Source: CAZGZD01 sp964530005
Lineage (GTDB): Bacteria > Patescibacteriota > Microgenomatia > UBA1406 > GWC2-37-13
Assembly: GCA_964530005.1 (NCBI GenBank)
Contig: CAZGZD010000002.1
Location: forward strand, 1 to 64,000
Reading direction: 5' to 3'
Length of the DNA: 64,000 bases
A program made the translations under genes and the position numbers. The notes beneath the pieces were generated by a model. It worked only from the letters and a program-made list of their open reading frames with translations, was not told where the DNA came from and ran no database searches. How positions within the stretch are numbered: position 1 is the stretch's first letter; each line of letters opens with the position of its first letter. This document shows, piece by piece, positions 1 through 10,360 of the stretch.

Positions 1-1189
1 CGCAAAAATTCGCAACATAGCCGATAATTCCGGTTTTGTCTCTTATGATGGCCCGATTCTTGAGCCAATCGACATCTATCTTGAAAAAACGTCAGAGGAG
101 CTTATAAAAAGGCAGACATACCAGGTGATCGACAAAAATGGCGATGTGCTCGTCATGCGACCTGAAATCACGCCATCCATGGCTCGTATGGTAGCCGCTC
201 GAGCCCGCGAGCTCACATTCCCACTCCGACTTTTCAACAACGGCCAAAGATTCCGATACGAAGCTCCACAAAAGGGGAGAGGACGCGAGTTCTACCAGCA
301 AGATTTTGATATATTGGGGCCAGCCGATGTAGTTGCCGATGCAGAGATTCTTGCCGTAGCCATCTCAGTCATGACAGAACTTGGCGTCACATCTGACGAT
401 TTTGTCGTGTATCTCAACTCAAGATCCGAGATGGAAAAAAATCTTGCCCAGCTTGGATTTACTACTGCTCAATACCCTAAGCTTCTTGATGCTATCGACC
501 GACAGGATAAAATTGATAGTTCTGAATTCAAAAAACTTCTAACAAATATCGAGCCAGACGAGAAAAAAATAGAAAAGTTGACTGAGCTATTAAAAAATCA
601 AAGTGAAGAAAAATCAGAATATTTTGCTGCGCTTTTCTCGCTGCTTAAAAATCTTAAGATAGATAAGTACTGCCAAATTAACTACAACATTACCCGCGGA
701 CTTGACTACTACACAGGACTTGTGTTTGAGGTCAAGATGCAGGGTGGGGAGCTCACACGCTCTCTTTTTGGAGGTGGTCGCTACGACAATCTTGTGGCGA
801 GTTATGACTCCAAATATCAGATTCCAGGTGTCGGATTTGCTACATCCGACGTCGTACTACTTGAGTTCCTGAAAGAAAAAAATCTACTTCCACAAATCAA
901 TCCTCGGCAAACTAAAGTGCTCGTCACTATTTTCAATAATGATTTAGCTGGTGAATCTGCGTCATGCGCTCAAATGCTTCGGGAAGCATTTATCGCAACT
1001 GAACTTTATCCAGATGCTACAAAACCCCTTGATAAACAACTTAAGTATGCAGACAAGGTTCAAATACCATATGTAGCAATAGTCGGACCTGAAGAAAAAG
1101 AAAAGGGTATTGTGAATCTTAAAAATCTCAAGACAGGTGAGCAGGAAAAATTGGCACTTGTTGATCTAATAAAAAAACTCACTTCATAA
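1..1189 (+). CDS. hisS: Histidyl-tRNA synthetase, 5' end cut by window edge
   Basis: Charges tRNA-His with histidine (class II aminoacyl-tRNA synthetase). The reading frame is open from base 2, so the start lies upstream of the window; the internal GTG at 125 is not the real start. Class II motif 2 is visible around 248-315 (RFRYEAP...GRGREFYQQDFDI). The histidine-specific RGLDYYTG element lies near 695-718 and motif 3 (LFGGGRYDNL, GVGFA) near 760-840. The last roughly 90 residues form the HGTP-type anticodon-binding domain (KVLVTIFNN ... YVAIVGPEE). Only about the first 50 or fewer residues should be missing, judged from the usual distance from the start to motif 1. It precedes prfA by 15 bases in the same frame, probably in one operon. 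Confidence 0.95.
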   Translation, partial: AKIRNIADNSGFVSYDGPILEPIDIYLEKTSEELIKRQTYQVIDKNGDVLVMRPEITPSMARMVAARARELTFPLRLFNNGQRFRYEAPQKGRGREFYQQDFDILGPADVVADAEILAVAISVMTELGVTSDDFVVYLNSRSEMEKNLAQLGFTTAQYPKLLDAIDRQDKIDSSEFKKLLTNIEPDEKKIEKLTELLKNQSEEKSEYFAALFSLLKNLKIDKYCQINYNITRGLDYYTGLVFEVKMQGGELTRSLFGGGRYDNLVASYDSKYQIPGVGFATSDVVLLEFLKEKNLLPQINPRQTKVLVTIFNNDLAGESASCAQMLREAFIATELYPDATKPLDKQLKYADKVQIPYVAIVGPEEKEKGIVNLKNLKTGEQEKLALVDLIKKLTS

Positions 1190-1204
1190 ATTTAAAACAA
1201 CTGT

Positions 1205-1903
1205 ATGCAAACTAATCCGAATGTCGCACTGATTGAATTCCGCCCCGGAGTAGGTGGAGACGAGGCCAAGATCTGGGCCGATGAGCTCGTTAACTCCTAT
1301 ATCAAATTCGCAGCTAAGTCGCGCTTTATCGTGACTCCAGTCGATGATACAGTCATTCGAATCAAAGGTGAGGGAGCATACAATCTATTCAAAGGTGAGA
1401 CTGGAGTGCATCGTATACAGCGTATCCCAGCAACAGAGCGCAAAGGCCGAATCCATACATCAACATGCATCATCATCGTGCTGCCCGCGATCATTCACTC
1501 CGAGACAGTCGTCAACTCGACAGATCTTGAATGGCAGTTTTTCCGCGCTGGTGGCCATGGCGGCCAAAACGTCAACAAAGTCTCAACAGCTGTGCGACTC
1601 ACACACAAGCCAACAGGTGTCGTAGTCACCGCATCTCGAGAGCGCCATCAGCAGGCAAATCGCCAGATAGCGCTTGAGCTTCTTGCGGCCAAGCTTTATC
1701 AACTCGACGAAGAGAAGAAAAAAGGCATGGTCTTCTCATTTGTGAAAGACATAGGTATGGGCGAACGAGCAGACAAAATCCGAACATACAATTTCCCCCA
1801 GAATAGACTTACTGATCACCGGATCAACAAATCTTTTCACAACCTCGATCAGATCATCGAACAGGGCAAATGGGATAAAGTGTTTTTAACCGTGAAAAAC
1901 TAA
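1205..1903 (+). CDS. prfA: Peptide chain release factor 1-type, lacking domain 1
   Basis: Class I release factor that hydrolyses peptidyl-tRNA at stop codons. The GGQ catalytic motif is at residues 119-121 (inside GGHGGQN) and the codon-recognition tripeptide PAT is at 75-77, the RF1 type (UAA/UAG) rather than the SPF of RF2. The protein has 232 aa against about 355-360 for ordinary RF1. It begins directly in the PCRF region ([18 protein letters not shown]), so the N-terminal domain 1, which normally contacts the L11/GTPase-centre region, is absent. No upstream extension is possible because hisS ends with TAA in the same frame 15 bases before. The loop between the PCRF strands is also shortened. 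Assignment to RF1 is firm; how it works without domain 1 is unknown. Confidence 0.9.
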   Translation: MQTNPNVALIEFRPGVGGDEAKIWADELVNSYIKFAAKSRFIVTPVDDTVIRIKGEGAYNLFKGETGVHRIQRIPATERKGRIHTSTCIIIVLPAIIHSETVVNSTDLEWQFFRAGGHGGQNVNKVSTAVRLTHKPTGVVVTASRERHQQANRQIALELLAAKLYQLDEEKKKGMVFSFVKDIGMGERADKIRTYNFPQNRLTDHRINKSFHNLDQIIEQGKWDKVFLTVKN

Positions 1904-1913
1904 TAAATTTTGG

Positions 1914-1919
1914 TATAAT
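1914..1919 (+). promoter_or_regulatory. -10 box for rpmE, leaderless-type spacing
   Basis: A perfect TATAAT ends 9 bases before the rpmE ATG at 1929. The transcript would start within about three bases of the start codon. No convincing -35 box is seen, and no Shine-Dalgarno fits between box and ATG. Confidence 0.55.
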
Positions 1920-1928
1920 AATATCCTT

Positions 1929-2225
1929 ATGAAAGCTGCAATTCACCCCACATATCAGAGCGCAACTGTCGTCTGCTCATGCGGAAACACATTTGAGACA
2001 AGCTCAACCCGCGATTCAATCCGCGTTGAAGTATGCTACAAATGCCACCCTCTCTACACAGGAGAACACCGATTTATAGATACCAAGGGACGTGTCGAGA
2101 AATTCCAAAAAAAGCAGCAGGATGCAGTAAAGATACGCGAGCAGTTCGTTGCAAAAAAAGCACAGAAAAAAGCATCGGGACAATATCAACCCAAATCCCT
2201 CAGAGAACTACTTGGGGAGATATAA
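1929..2225 (+). CDS. rpmE: 50S ribosomal protein bL31
   Basis: Large-subunit ribosomal protein at the central protuberance/inter-subunit bridge. The 98-aa protein has the N-terminal bL31 signature (IHPTY) and four cysteines at 16, 18, 36 and 39 (CSCGN ... [10 protein letters not shown]), the zinc-binding C+ type. It has a lysine-rich C-terminal tail (about residues 64-98) longer than the usual 66-70-aa form. It follows prfA, a common pairing in bacteria. It has its own TATAAT box and a nearly absent leader. Confidence 0.95.
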   Translation: MKAAIHPTYQSATVVCSCGNTFETSSTRDSIRVEVCYKCHPLYTGEHRFIDTKGRVEKFQKKQQDAVKIREQFVAKKAQKKASGQYQPKSLRELLGEI

Positions 2226-2275
2226 GCTTGCACGAGGGCAAAGCTACTGATATAATTATTAAGAATCATCAAGAC

Positions 2276-2351
2276 TTCAGGTTTATCCACTGGATAATAA
2301 AAATTATTTCCTGAATAGTTCCGTCGGAAGCGTCGGGAAGGTGACCAACCC
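2276..2351 (+). promoter_or_regulatory. Structured 5' leader of rplJ-rplL (candidate ribosomal protein leader)
   Basis: The 126-base gap before rplJ holds nested complementarity. TTCAGG at 2276-2281 pairs with CCTGAA at 2310-2315 and encloses a smaller hairpin (TATCCA 2284-2289 with TGGATA 2291-2296). A short GC-rich stem-loop region follows (2319-2340), then AAGGTGA at 2338-2344 as ribosome binding site 7 bases before the rplJ ATG. In other bacteria the L10-L12 complex binds such a leader to repress its own operon. Whether this one matches the Rfam L10 leader was not tested. Confidence 0.45.
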
Positions 2352-2888
2352 ATGATAACTGAAAGTAAAAAAAATCAAGTAGACCATCTCATCTCAAAAC
2401 TTGAGACTCATCCACATTTTGTACTTATCACATTCACAAATACTTCTCATCGAGATCTTGAAGAGATTCGAACAGGTATAAAAAGTGCAGACTCTGCTCT
2501 TAAGGTGATCAAAAATAGCTTGTTTGAAAAAGCCGTACGACGCCTTTCACAAAAGACTAAGTATCTGGGAAATGTGCAAGACACTGTATTTCCTATCAAA
2601 GATCACACCCTTCTTCTGACTCTTGGAGATGATTACGCACTTGGCCTCTCAACTTTTTACAAGCTCATTGCCAAAAAAGATAGCCTTACTTTCAAGTTTG
2701 GCGTTCTGGATGGAAAGCTATATCAGGATTCCGAACTTTTAAAAATTGCCAAACTACCATCTCGCTTAGAGCTTCTTGCCCGTGTAATCGGTTCAATCAA
2801 GAGTCCATCTTCTCGTCTTGTACATTCTATGAAATTCGGCATCAGCAAACTTACACTTGTCCTTATTGAACGTTCAAAACAAAATTAA
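2352..2888 (+). CDS. rplJ: 50S ribosomal protein uL10
   Basis: Stalk base protein that anchors L12 dimers on the ribosome and helps recruit GTPase factors. The 178-aa protein has the uL10 fold pattern: N-terminal KKNQVDHLISKLETHPHFVLITFTNTSHRDLEEIRTGIKS (read in parts), the KVIKNSLFEKA segment, and a C-terminal helix for L12 binding (about residues 138-175). The sequence is divergent from model bacteria but the order of elements is normal. It is followed by rplL after 41 bases, as in nearly all bacteria. Confidence 0.92.
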   Translation: MITESKKNQVDHLISKLETHPHFVLITFTNTSHRDLEEIRTGIKSADSALKVIKNSLFEKAVRRLSQKTKYLGNVQDTVFPIKDHTLLLTLGDDYALGLSTFYKLIAKKDSLTFKFGVLDGKLYQDSELLKIAKLPSRLELLARVIGSIKSPSSRLVHSMKFGISKLTLVLIERSKQN

Positions 2889-2929
2889 TCATTATTTAGA
2901 CAAATAGAAAAGGGGGTGGAATATAAAAT

Positions 2930-3346
2930 ATGGCAGATGAAGATAATAAAAAAAGTGAAATCAAACTTTCAGATAAAGTAGCAAAAATAGCATCAAGTAT
3001 CGAAGCTCTTACTGTAGTTGAAGTAGCTGAACTCGCATCATACCTCGAAGATAAGTTTGGAGTCACAGCAGTCGCCCAAGCAGCACCAGCAACTGGTGGA
3101 GCAGCCGACGCACAACCAGCAGGTGAGGAGAAGTCGACATTCAATGTCGTCATCACAGCAGCAGGAGACAACAAGCTTGGAGTCATTAAGGCAGTCCGAG
3201 AAGTAAAACCAGATCTTGGTCTTATGGATGCAAAGAAATTAGTCGAGACTGCACCACAACAGCTTTTAGCTGATGTTAAAAAAGAAGAGGCAGAGGAGGC
3301 TAAAAAGAAAATAGAAGCAGCAGGAGGCACGGTGGAGTTGAAGTAA
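2930..3346 (+). CDS. rplL: 50S ribosomal protein bL12
   Basis: Stalk protein that stimulates translational GTPases. The 138-aa protein has an N-terminal dimerisation/L10-binding helix region (about residues 10-50, LSDKVAKIASSIEALTVVE), an Ala/Pro-rich hinge (about 55-70), and the C-terminal domain with the hallmark VIKAVREVKPDLGLMDAKKLVE stretch (read in parts). A GGGGGTGG tract upstream serves as ribosome binding site. It ends inside an inverted repeat that may stop transcription before gyrB. Confidence 0.96.
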   Translation: MADEDNKKSEIKLSDKVAKIASSIEALTVVEVAELASYLEDKFGVTAVAQAAPATGGAADAQPAGEEKSTFNVVITAAGDNKLGVIKAVREVKPDLGLMDAKKLVETAPQQLLADVKKEEAEEAKKKIEAAGGTVELK

Positions 3347-3374
3347 AAGATTAATATCTTACTTTTTCAACTCC
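3334..3374 (+). terminator. Inverted repeat at the rplL 3' end, possible terminator
   Basis: GGAGTTGAAGTAA at 3334-3346 pairs, with one small bulge, with TTAC...CAACTCC ending at 3374. The left arm is the last codons of rplL, including the stop. There is no long T run after the right arm, so this is at best a weak intrinsic terminator or an mRNA 3'-end stabiliser. Confidence 0.4.
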
Positions 3375-3380
3375 TCCGTT

Positions 3381-5352
<1,972 letters not shown>

Positions 5353-5375
5353 AATATTACAATTTATATTTATTT

Positions 5376-5888
5376 ATGGATCTATCAAAGCTCGCGATTG
5401 GAAAAAATGCACCTGAGGAGATCAATGTAGTAATCGAGATCACCCAGGGATCAAGCATCAAGTATGAGATGGATAAGGAATCCGGATTTATATTTGTTGA
5501 TCGCTTTTCATTTTCAGCCTTTGCCTTTCCATTTAACTATGGATTTGTCCCACACACCATGAGTGAAGATGGGGATCCGGTGGACGTGGTACTCTTGTCA
5601 AGCTATCCACTTGCGCCGGGAGTCGTCATACCAGCGCGGCCCGTCGGAATGCTTGAGATGGAAGATGAGGCAGGAGTCGATGCCAAAATTATCGCTGTTG
5701 GAACCCAGAAGGTAGATCCATTCTACGTGCACGTTACGGATATATCTGATATCGAAGAGGCAGTCAAAAATAGAATTAAGCATATGTATGAGCACTATAA
5801 AGATCTTGAGCCTGGCAAATGGGTCAAGGTTCGTGATTTTAAAGATAAGGTCGCAGCTATTGCTGAGATCAAAAAAGGAATGAAATAG
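5376..5888 (+). CDS. ppa: Inorganic pyrophosphatase, family I
   Basis: Hydrolyses pyrophosphate and so drives biosynthetic reactions such as tRNA charging and nucleotide-sugar formation. The 170-aa protein has the family I signature EDGDPVDVVLL (D-[SGDN]-D-[PE]-[LIVMF]-D, metal-binding aspartates), the FPFNYGFVPHT strand, and the later YEHYKDLEPGKWVKV region. Length and order are typical of bacterial soluble PPase. Its position between gyrB and gyrA (gaps of 23 and 21 bases) implies co-transcription. Confidence 0.96.
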   Translation: MDLSKLAIGKNAPEEINVVIEITQGSSIKYEMDKESGFIFVDRFSFSAFAFPFNYGFVPHTMSEDGDPVDVVLLSSYPLAPGVVIPARPVGMLEMEDEAGVDAKIIAVGTQKVDPFYVHVTDISDIEEAVKNRIKHMYEHYKDLEPGKWVKVRDFKDKVAAIAEIKKGMK

Positions 5889-5909
5889 AAATAATTATTT
5901 TTAATATAG

Positions 5910-8480
5910 ATGGCAGATCAAATAGACGAAAAAAAGGACGAAATACAGCCAGAGTCGCGGGGAACACGAGACACCAGCACGTCAACTGAGATCTCAACCG
6001 AGATGAAGCGAGCGTATCTGAATTACGCAATGAGCGTCATCGTGTCTCGCGCACTGCCTGATGTACGAGACGGACTAAAGCCTGTACATCGACGCATCCT
6101 TTTTGCGATGAATCAGTTGGGACTTCATTCCACAGCTAAATTTTCAAAATCTGTACGTATTGTTGCACGGGTACTGAGCGATACTCATCCTCACGGTGAT
6201 TCAGCTGTGTATGAATCTATGGTGAGGCTTGCTCAGGACTTTTCTATGCGATATCCTCTCGTTCATGGGCAGGGAAATTTTGGCTCAATAGACGGTGATC
6301 CAGCAGCTGCTATGCGTTATACCGAGGCGAAGCTCGCCAAAATATCGGATGAAATGCTCGTTGACCTTGATAAGGAGACTGTTGACTGGGTAGATAACTT
6401 TGACGGCCGGATTCAAGAACCAACTCACTTGCCAGCTAAGCTTCCCAATCTTTTGCTTATGGGAGCTGAAGGAATCGCCGTCGGTATGGCAACCAAAATT
6501 CCCCCGCACAATCTTACTGAATTATGTGACGCCATAATCCACATGCTGGGTGTTGCAAAAATCAAAGAAGATCAAGATTCAAAGTCAAAAAGTAAGACTG
6601 ATGAGCAAGTTGCCCGCGACGTTCTACCACGCCTTACATTTGATACAGAGCTCGACGATCTACTTCAATATGTCACTGGTCCCGATTTCCCTACAGCTGG
6701 TGCAATCTATGGAGCGGCTGAGATAAAGCAGATGTATGCTACGGGTCGGGGTAAAATACTCATCCGTGCAATTATTGAAGAGGAGGAAATCAAGGGAAAA
6801 ACCGCTATGGTTGTCCGTGAGCTTCCTTATCAGGTCAACAAATCCAATCTTGTCGCAAAAATAGCACAGCTTGTAATAGATAAAAAAATCATAGGCATCT
6901 CTGATCTTCGAGATGAATCGTCTCGAGAGGGGATACGAGTTGTAATTGAACTTAAGCGAGATGCACAGTACAAAAAAGTTCTGAATAATCTTTTCAAGTA
7001 TACCGAGCTTCAATCAAGTTTCCCAGCCAATATAGTGGCACTCGTTGACGGAATACCTCAGACTCTCTCACTCACGACAATTCTCGAACACTTCATCAAA
7101 CACCGAATAGATGTTGTAATCCGCCGTTCTGAATACGAACTTGAGGCAGCCAAGCGTCGCGCCCACATTCTTGAGGGATATCTTATTGCACTTGATCATA
7201 TTGATGAAGTCATCGCAACAATCAAAAAATCCAAAGATGAGCCAGAGGCTAAAGTAGCCCTTATGAAAAAATTTGGATTCAGTGAGCTACAGGCGCAAGC
7301 AATCCTTGAGATGCAACTTAGACGACTCACTGGACTCGAACGCGATAAGATTGAGGACGAGCTAAAGATGCTGAAAGAAACCATCGACTACCTCACAGGA
7401 CTCCTTAAAGATGTATTTAAGATTCTGGCTGTTGTCGGCGATGAGGTTGATTATCTAAAGAAAAAATACGGCGATAAAAGGCGAACAAAGGTATTCAAGA
7501 TGCGTCCTGGCGAGATAACAGACGAGCAGCTTATTGAGAACAAAGAAGTAATAGTCGTCATGACGAAAGAGGGCTATATCAAACAGATTCCACGTGAGAC
7601 ATTTAAAGTACAACATCGAGGAGGCAAAGGAGTATCTGGAATTGAGACCAAGGACACAGACGACGTCTCTTCAATCACAACAGCCATGACGCATGACTGG
7701 ATGCTGTACTTCACCAATCAGGGACGAGTATTTAAGACACGTGTTTGGGATATCCCACAAGGCTCACGTATCTCAAAAGGCAAAGCAATTGTCAATCTTC
7801 TGACACTCAGGCCATCGGAGATCGTGACATCAATTCTTACATATGCTACAGATACTGAGGTTGCCGAAAGCAACAAGTTCATCCTGATGTCAACCAAGCG
7901 TGGGGTCGTGAAAAAGACAAAATTCACAGATTTTGCCAATATCAAAAGTAGTGGGATTATCGCGATCAAGCTTCCAGCAAATGACGAACTTCTATGGGTA
8001 ATGTTGACCGACAGCACCAAGAATGTCATGCTTATATCAGGAAGCGGAAAGGCAATAATCTTCAAGGAAGCAGAAGTCAGGTCTATGGGTCGCGCCTCAC
8101 AAGGAGTACGAGGAATGAAGATAGATAGTAGCGACTATATTGCATCGGCGGATGTGTTCGAAGATCGAGACCTCAAAAAATCTATCCTCGTCATTGGACA
8201 AAAAGGTATTGGCAAAAAAACCACACTTTCCCTCTTCAAAGACCAGCACAGAGGAGGAAAGGGAATGAAGATCGCCTCAGTCGATGACAAGATGGGACAC
8301 ATCGCTCTTGCAAATATCATTGAAGATGAGAAGTCGACACTCATCATAACAAGCGTCAAGGGACAAGTGGTCAAGATACCTGTGTCATCAATCCCATCTC
8401 GCTCCAGAGCAGCCAAAGGAGTCATCCTTATGCGCTTTGCGCATGCTGGCGACCGGGTTGTTAGCGCTACCTTTGTGTGA
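5910..8480 (+). CDS. gyrA: DNA gyrase subunit A
   Basis: DNA cleavage and reunion subunit of gyrase. The 856-aa protein has the winged-helix core with [17 protein letters not shown], where the Ser and acidic residue that contact fluoroquinolones are intact (Ser and Glu). The catalytic tyrosine lies in [11 protein letters not shown]. The C-terminal beta-pinwheel has two GyrA-box-like motifs, QHRGGKG near 7612-7632 (canonical QRRGGKG, one substitution) and again near 8244-8264. The box is needed for DNA wrapping, so negative supercoiling is likely retained. An extra charged tract (about residues 208-235, [17 protein letters not shown]) is inserted in the core before the tower domain. Confidence 0.95.
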   Translation: MADQIDEKKDEIQPESRGTRDTSTSTEISTEMKRAYLNYAMSVIVSRALPDVRDGLKPVHRRILFAMNQLGLHSTAKFSKSVRIVARVLSDTHPHGDSAVYESMVRLAQDFSMRYPLVHGQGNFGSIDGDPAAAMRYTEAKLAKISDEMLVDLDKETVDWVDNFDGRIQEPTHLPAKLPNLLLMGAEGIAVGMATKIPPHNLTELCDAIIHMLGVAKIKEDQDSKSKSKTDEQVARDVLPRLTFDTELDDLLQYVTGPDFPTAGAIYGAAEIKQMYATGRGKILIRAIIEEEEIKGKTAMVVRELPYQVNKSNLVAKIAQLVIDKKIIGISDLRDESSREGIRVVIELKRDAQYKKVLNNLFKYTELQSSFPANIVALVDGIPQTLSLTTILEHFIKHRIDVVIRRSEYELEAAKRRAHILEGYLIALDHIDEVIATIKKSKDEPEAKVALMKKFGFSELQAQAILEMQLRRLTGLERDKIEDELKMLKETIDYLTGLLKDVFKILAVVGDEVDYLKKKYGDKRRTKVFKMRPGEITDEQLIENKEVIVVMTKEGYIKQIPRETFKVQHRGGKGVSGIETKDTDDVSSITTAMTHDWMLYFTNQGRVFKTRVWDIPQGSRISKGKAIVNLLTLRPSEIVTSILTYATDTEVAESNKFILMSTKRGVVKKTKFTDFANIKSSGIIAIKLPANDELLWVMLTDSTKNVMLISGSGKAIIFKEAEVRSMGRASQGVRGMKIDSSDYIASADVFEDRDLKKSILVIGQKGIGKKTTLSLFKDQHRGGKGMKIASVDDKMGHIALANIIEDEKSTLIITSVKGQVVKIPVSSIPSRSRAAKGVILMRFAHAGDRVVSATFV

Positions 8481-8486
8481 TATAAT
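8458..8486 (+). promoter_or_regulatory. Sigma-70 type promoter of folD
   Basis: TTGTTA (8458-8463), 17-base spacer, TATAAT (8481-8486). The boxes overlap the 3' end of gyrA. The predicted start near 8493 gives a leader of about 24 pyrimidine-rich bases before the ATG at 8516, one of the few plus-strand leaders here longer than ten bases. Confidence 0.65.
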
Positions 8487-8515
8487 TAGGGACTTATAAC
8501 TCGTTCTTTCTCCCT

Positions 8516-9406
8516 ATGCAAATACCTGGATCTGATATCGCAGTCGCTCTTGAAAATCTTCTTAAAAAACAAGTTGACGAGTTAAAAAAACAGGGAGTAG
8601 TGCTTAAGCTTATTGATTTTCTCGTTGGAGAGTCGCCCGATCAGATCTCATTTGTTGCTCAGAAAAAAAAGAAAGCAGATAAATTGGGAATTAAATTCGA
8701 ACTCATTCAGATCAAGCAGACTCCTTATTTTCAAAAGTTTGCGAATCAGATTAAAGAGCGCTCAGAAGACCCAACAGTAACTGGAATTATCATACAACAC
8801 CCTCTTCCACCACAACTCTCAACTAACACAATCTACGACTTCATACACATCAATAAAGAGATTGAAGGACACAAAAAAAAGACACCATTCTCTCCGCCAC
8901 TCGGACTTGCTGCGCTCACAGCTCTAAAGTATGCATTTACAGGCCAAAAAATATCAGAAGATCTATTTGTTGATATTGCGCGTGACCGTAATCTTTTCAA
9001 ATCACTTATAAAAAATAAAAAAGTAGTTCTCTTGGGGCGTGGCTCAACTGGTGGTCAACCAATAGGTAATGCTCTCACAAACGCTGGTATCGGATATATA
9101 AATCTTAACTCTCAAACTCCGAACCCTCAAGAATACTGTAAGGAAGCGGATATCATCATCACAGCAGTCGGACAACATGTAATAAAGCCAGAAATTCTCA
9201 AACCAGGCGTAATTCTTCTGAATGCTGGAGTCCGTCGAGAAAATGGTAAGTTGAGAGGGGACTACATTGAACGCGACATTGATAAAGTTGCATCTTTTTA
9301 TACCCCAACACCCGGTGGACTGGGGCCAATTGATGTAACCTATTTATACTGGAATCTTCTTGAGGCAGCCAAACTCCAAATAAAAAATCCCCCAAAGCGT
9401 AAATAA
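8516..9406 (+). CDS. folD: Bifunctional methylenetetrahydrofolate dehydrogenase/cyclohydrolase, divergent
   Basis: Interconverts 5,10-methylene-, methenyl- and 10-formyl-tetrahydrofolate for purine and formyl-Met-tRNA synthesis. The 296-aa protein has the N-terminal catalytic domain and the C-terminal Rossmann domain with GRGSTGGQPIGNAL (about residues 173-186) and the family-typical TPTPGGLGPIDV near the end. The catalytic lysine is kept (K50). Two positions differ from the E. coli pattern: Tyr of YVxxK is Phe46, and the Asp before Gly in DVDG is Glu117. The family signature IVQLPLP reads IIQHPLP. FolD identity is firm by overall architecture; retention of both activities is not certain. Confidence 0.88.
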   Translation: MQIPGSDIAVALENLLKKQVDELKKQGVVLKLIDFLVGESPDQISFVAQKKKKADKLGIKFELIQIKQTPYFQKFANQIKERSEDPTVTGIIIQHPLPPQLSTNTIYDFIHINKEIEGHKKKTPFSPPLGLAALTALKYAFTGQKISEDLFVDIARDRNLFKSLIKNKKVVLLGRGSTGGQPIGNALTNAGIGYINLNSQTPNPQEYCKEADIIITAVGQHVIKPEILKPGVILLNAGVRRENGKLRGDYIERDIDKVASFYTPTPGGLGPIDVTYLYWNLLEAAKLQIKNPPKRK

Positions 9407-9416
9407 TACACTCCAC

Positions 9417-10358
9417 GTGGAAAATAAGATAATTGTCATCACAGGACAAACTGCAACCGGCAAGACTGAACTTGCATTAAGTATCGCAAAAAAAGAAGAT
9501 GGAGAAATTGTAAATTTTGACGCACGCCAGATATATCGATATCTCGATATCATCTCTGGCAAAGATTTACCAAATGAAGACTCTTTCCACCATAAAGAAA
9601 AGCTCAATAATTTTGATATCGGCTACTACTCATATCCCCAAGCGCCTCTTTGGCTTTATGACATAGTTGAGCCGAATATTGATTTCTCATCCTTTGACTA
9701 CCAAAAAATAGCACTTGCTGTAATACATGGAATCTTAAGTCGGGGAAAAGTTCCAATTCTTGTGGGTGGATCTTACTTTTATTTGTATCACTTACTATAC
9801 GAGTTAAGCGCTGAATCACACCCAGCCAACTGGAATTTGCGGGAGGAGCTGAATAAGTTGGCAGTCGAAGATCTTCAGGCAAGACTCAAAAAAATAAGTC
9901 CAAAAACGCTTGAGGGGATGAATCGTAGCGATAGGCAGAATCCAAGACGACTTATTAGACGTATTGAAATCTTGTCCCAAAAAACAATACCTCTTACGCA
10001 TACTCATAGTGCAAAGGTCGTCCTTGGACAAAAATTGGGAATAGATACACTTAATCTTGAGATTATTGGTATTTCCCACAAAGACATAAATCAGATAAAG
10101 GCTCGTATTGAAAAAAGAGTGGATAAACGTATTAAAGCCGGAGCATACAACGAGGTTGAGGGCTTAATTAAAAAGGGGTACACGCTTGAGGATCACGGTC
10201 TCAAAACAATTGGATATACACAAGTATACAAATACCTAAAAGGGGAACTGACTGAAGAAGCGGCAATAGCTGAATGGATCATCCGAGAAATTCAGTATGC
10301 CAAGCGCCAGCTCACATTTATGAAAAAAGATACAAATATAGTCTGGAGAAACGTATAA
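9417..10358 (+). CDS. miaA: tRNA dimethylallyltransferase
   Basis: Adds an isopentenyl group to A37 of tRNAs reading UNN codons. The 313-aa protein starts at GTG 9417; no better start is available. The P-loop is GQTATGKT (residues 9-16). The substrate motif is DARQIYRYLDIISGKDLP, where most MiaA have DSxQxYxxMDIGTAKP. GGSYFYLYHLLY stands for the usual GGTGLYxxAL, and the QNPRRLIRRIEI helix is recognisable. It is longer than usual between the DARQ motif and the next strand (about residues 44-80). It sits 10 bases after folD and ends 2 bases before the convergent lepA. Confidence 0.88.
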   Translation: MENKIIVITGQTATGKTELALSIAKKEDGEIVNFDARQIYRYLDIISGKDLPNEDSFHHKEKLNNFDIGYYSYPQAPLWLYDIVEPNIDFSSFDYQKIALAVIHGILSRGKVPILVGGSYFYLYHLLYELSAESHPANWNLREELNKLAVEDLQARLKKISPKTLEGMNRSDRQNPRRLIRRIEILSQKTIPLTHTHSAKVVLGQKLGIDTLNLEIIGISHKDINQIKARIEKRVDKRIKAGAYNEVEGLIKKGYTLEDHGLKTIGYTQVYKYLKGELTEEAAIAEWIIREIQYAKRQLTFMKKDTNIVWRNV

Positions 10359-10360
10359 CA

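Noticed and set aside
2033..2314. A 93-aa plus-strand frame overlapping rpmE and the rplJ leader
   Set aside because: It overlaps bL31 in another frame, has no family features, and covers the structured leader.
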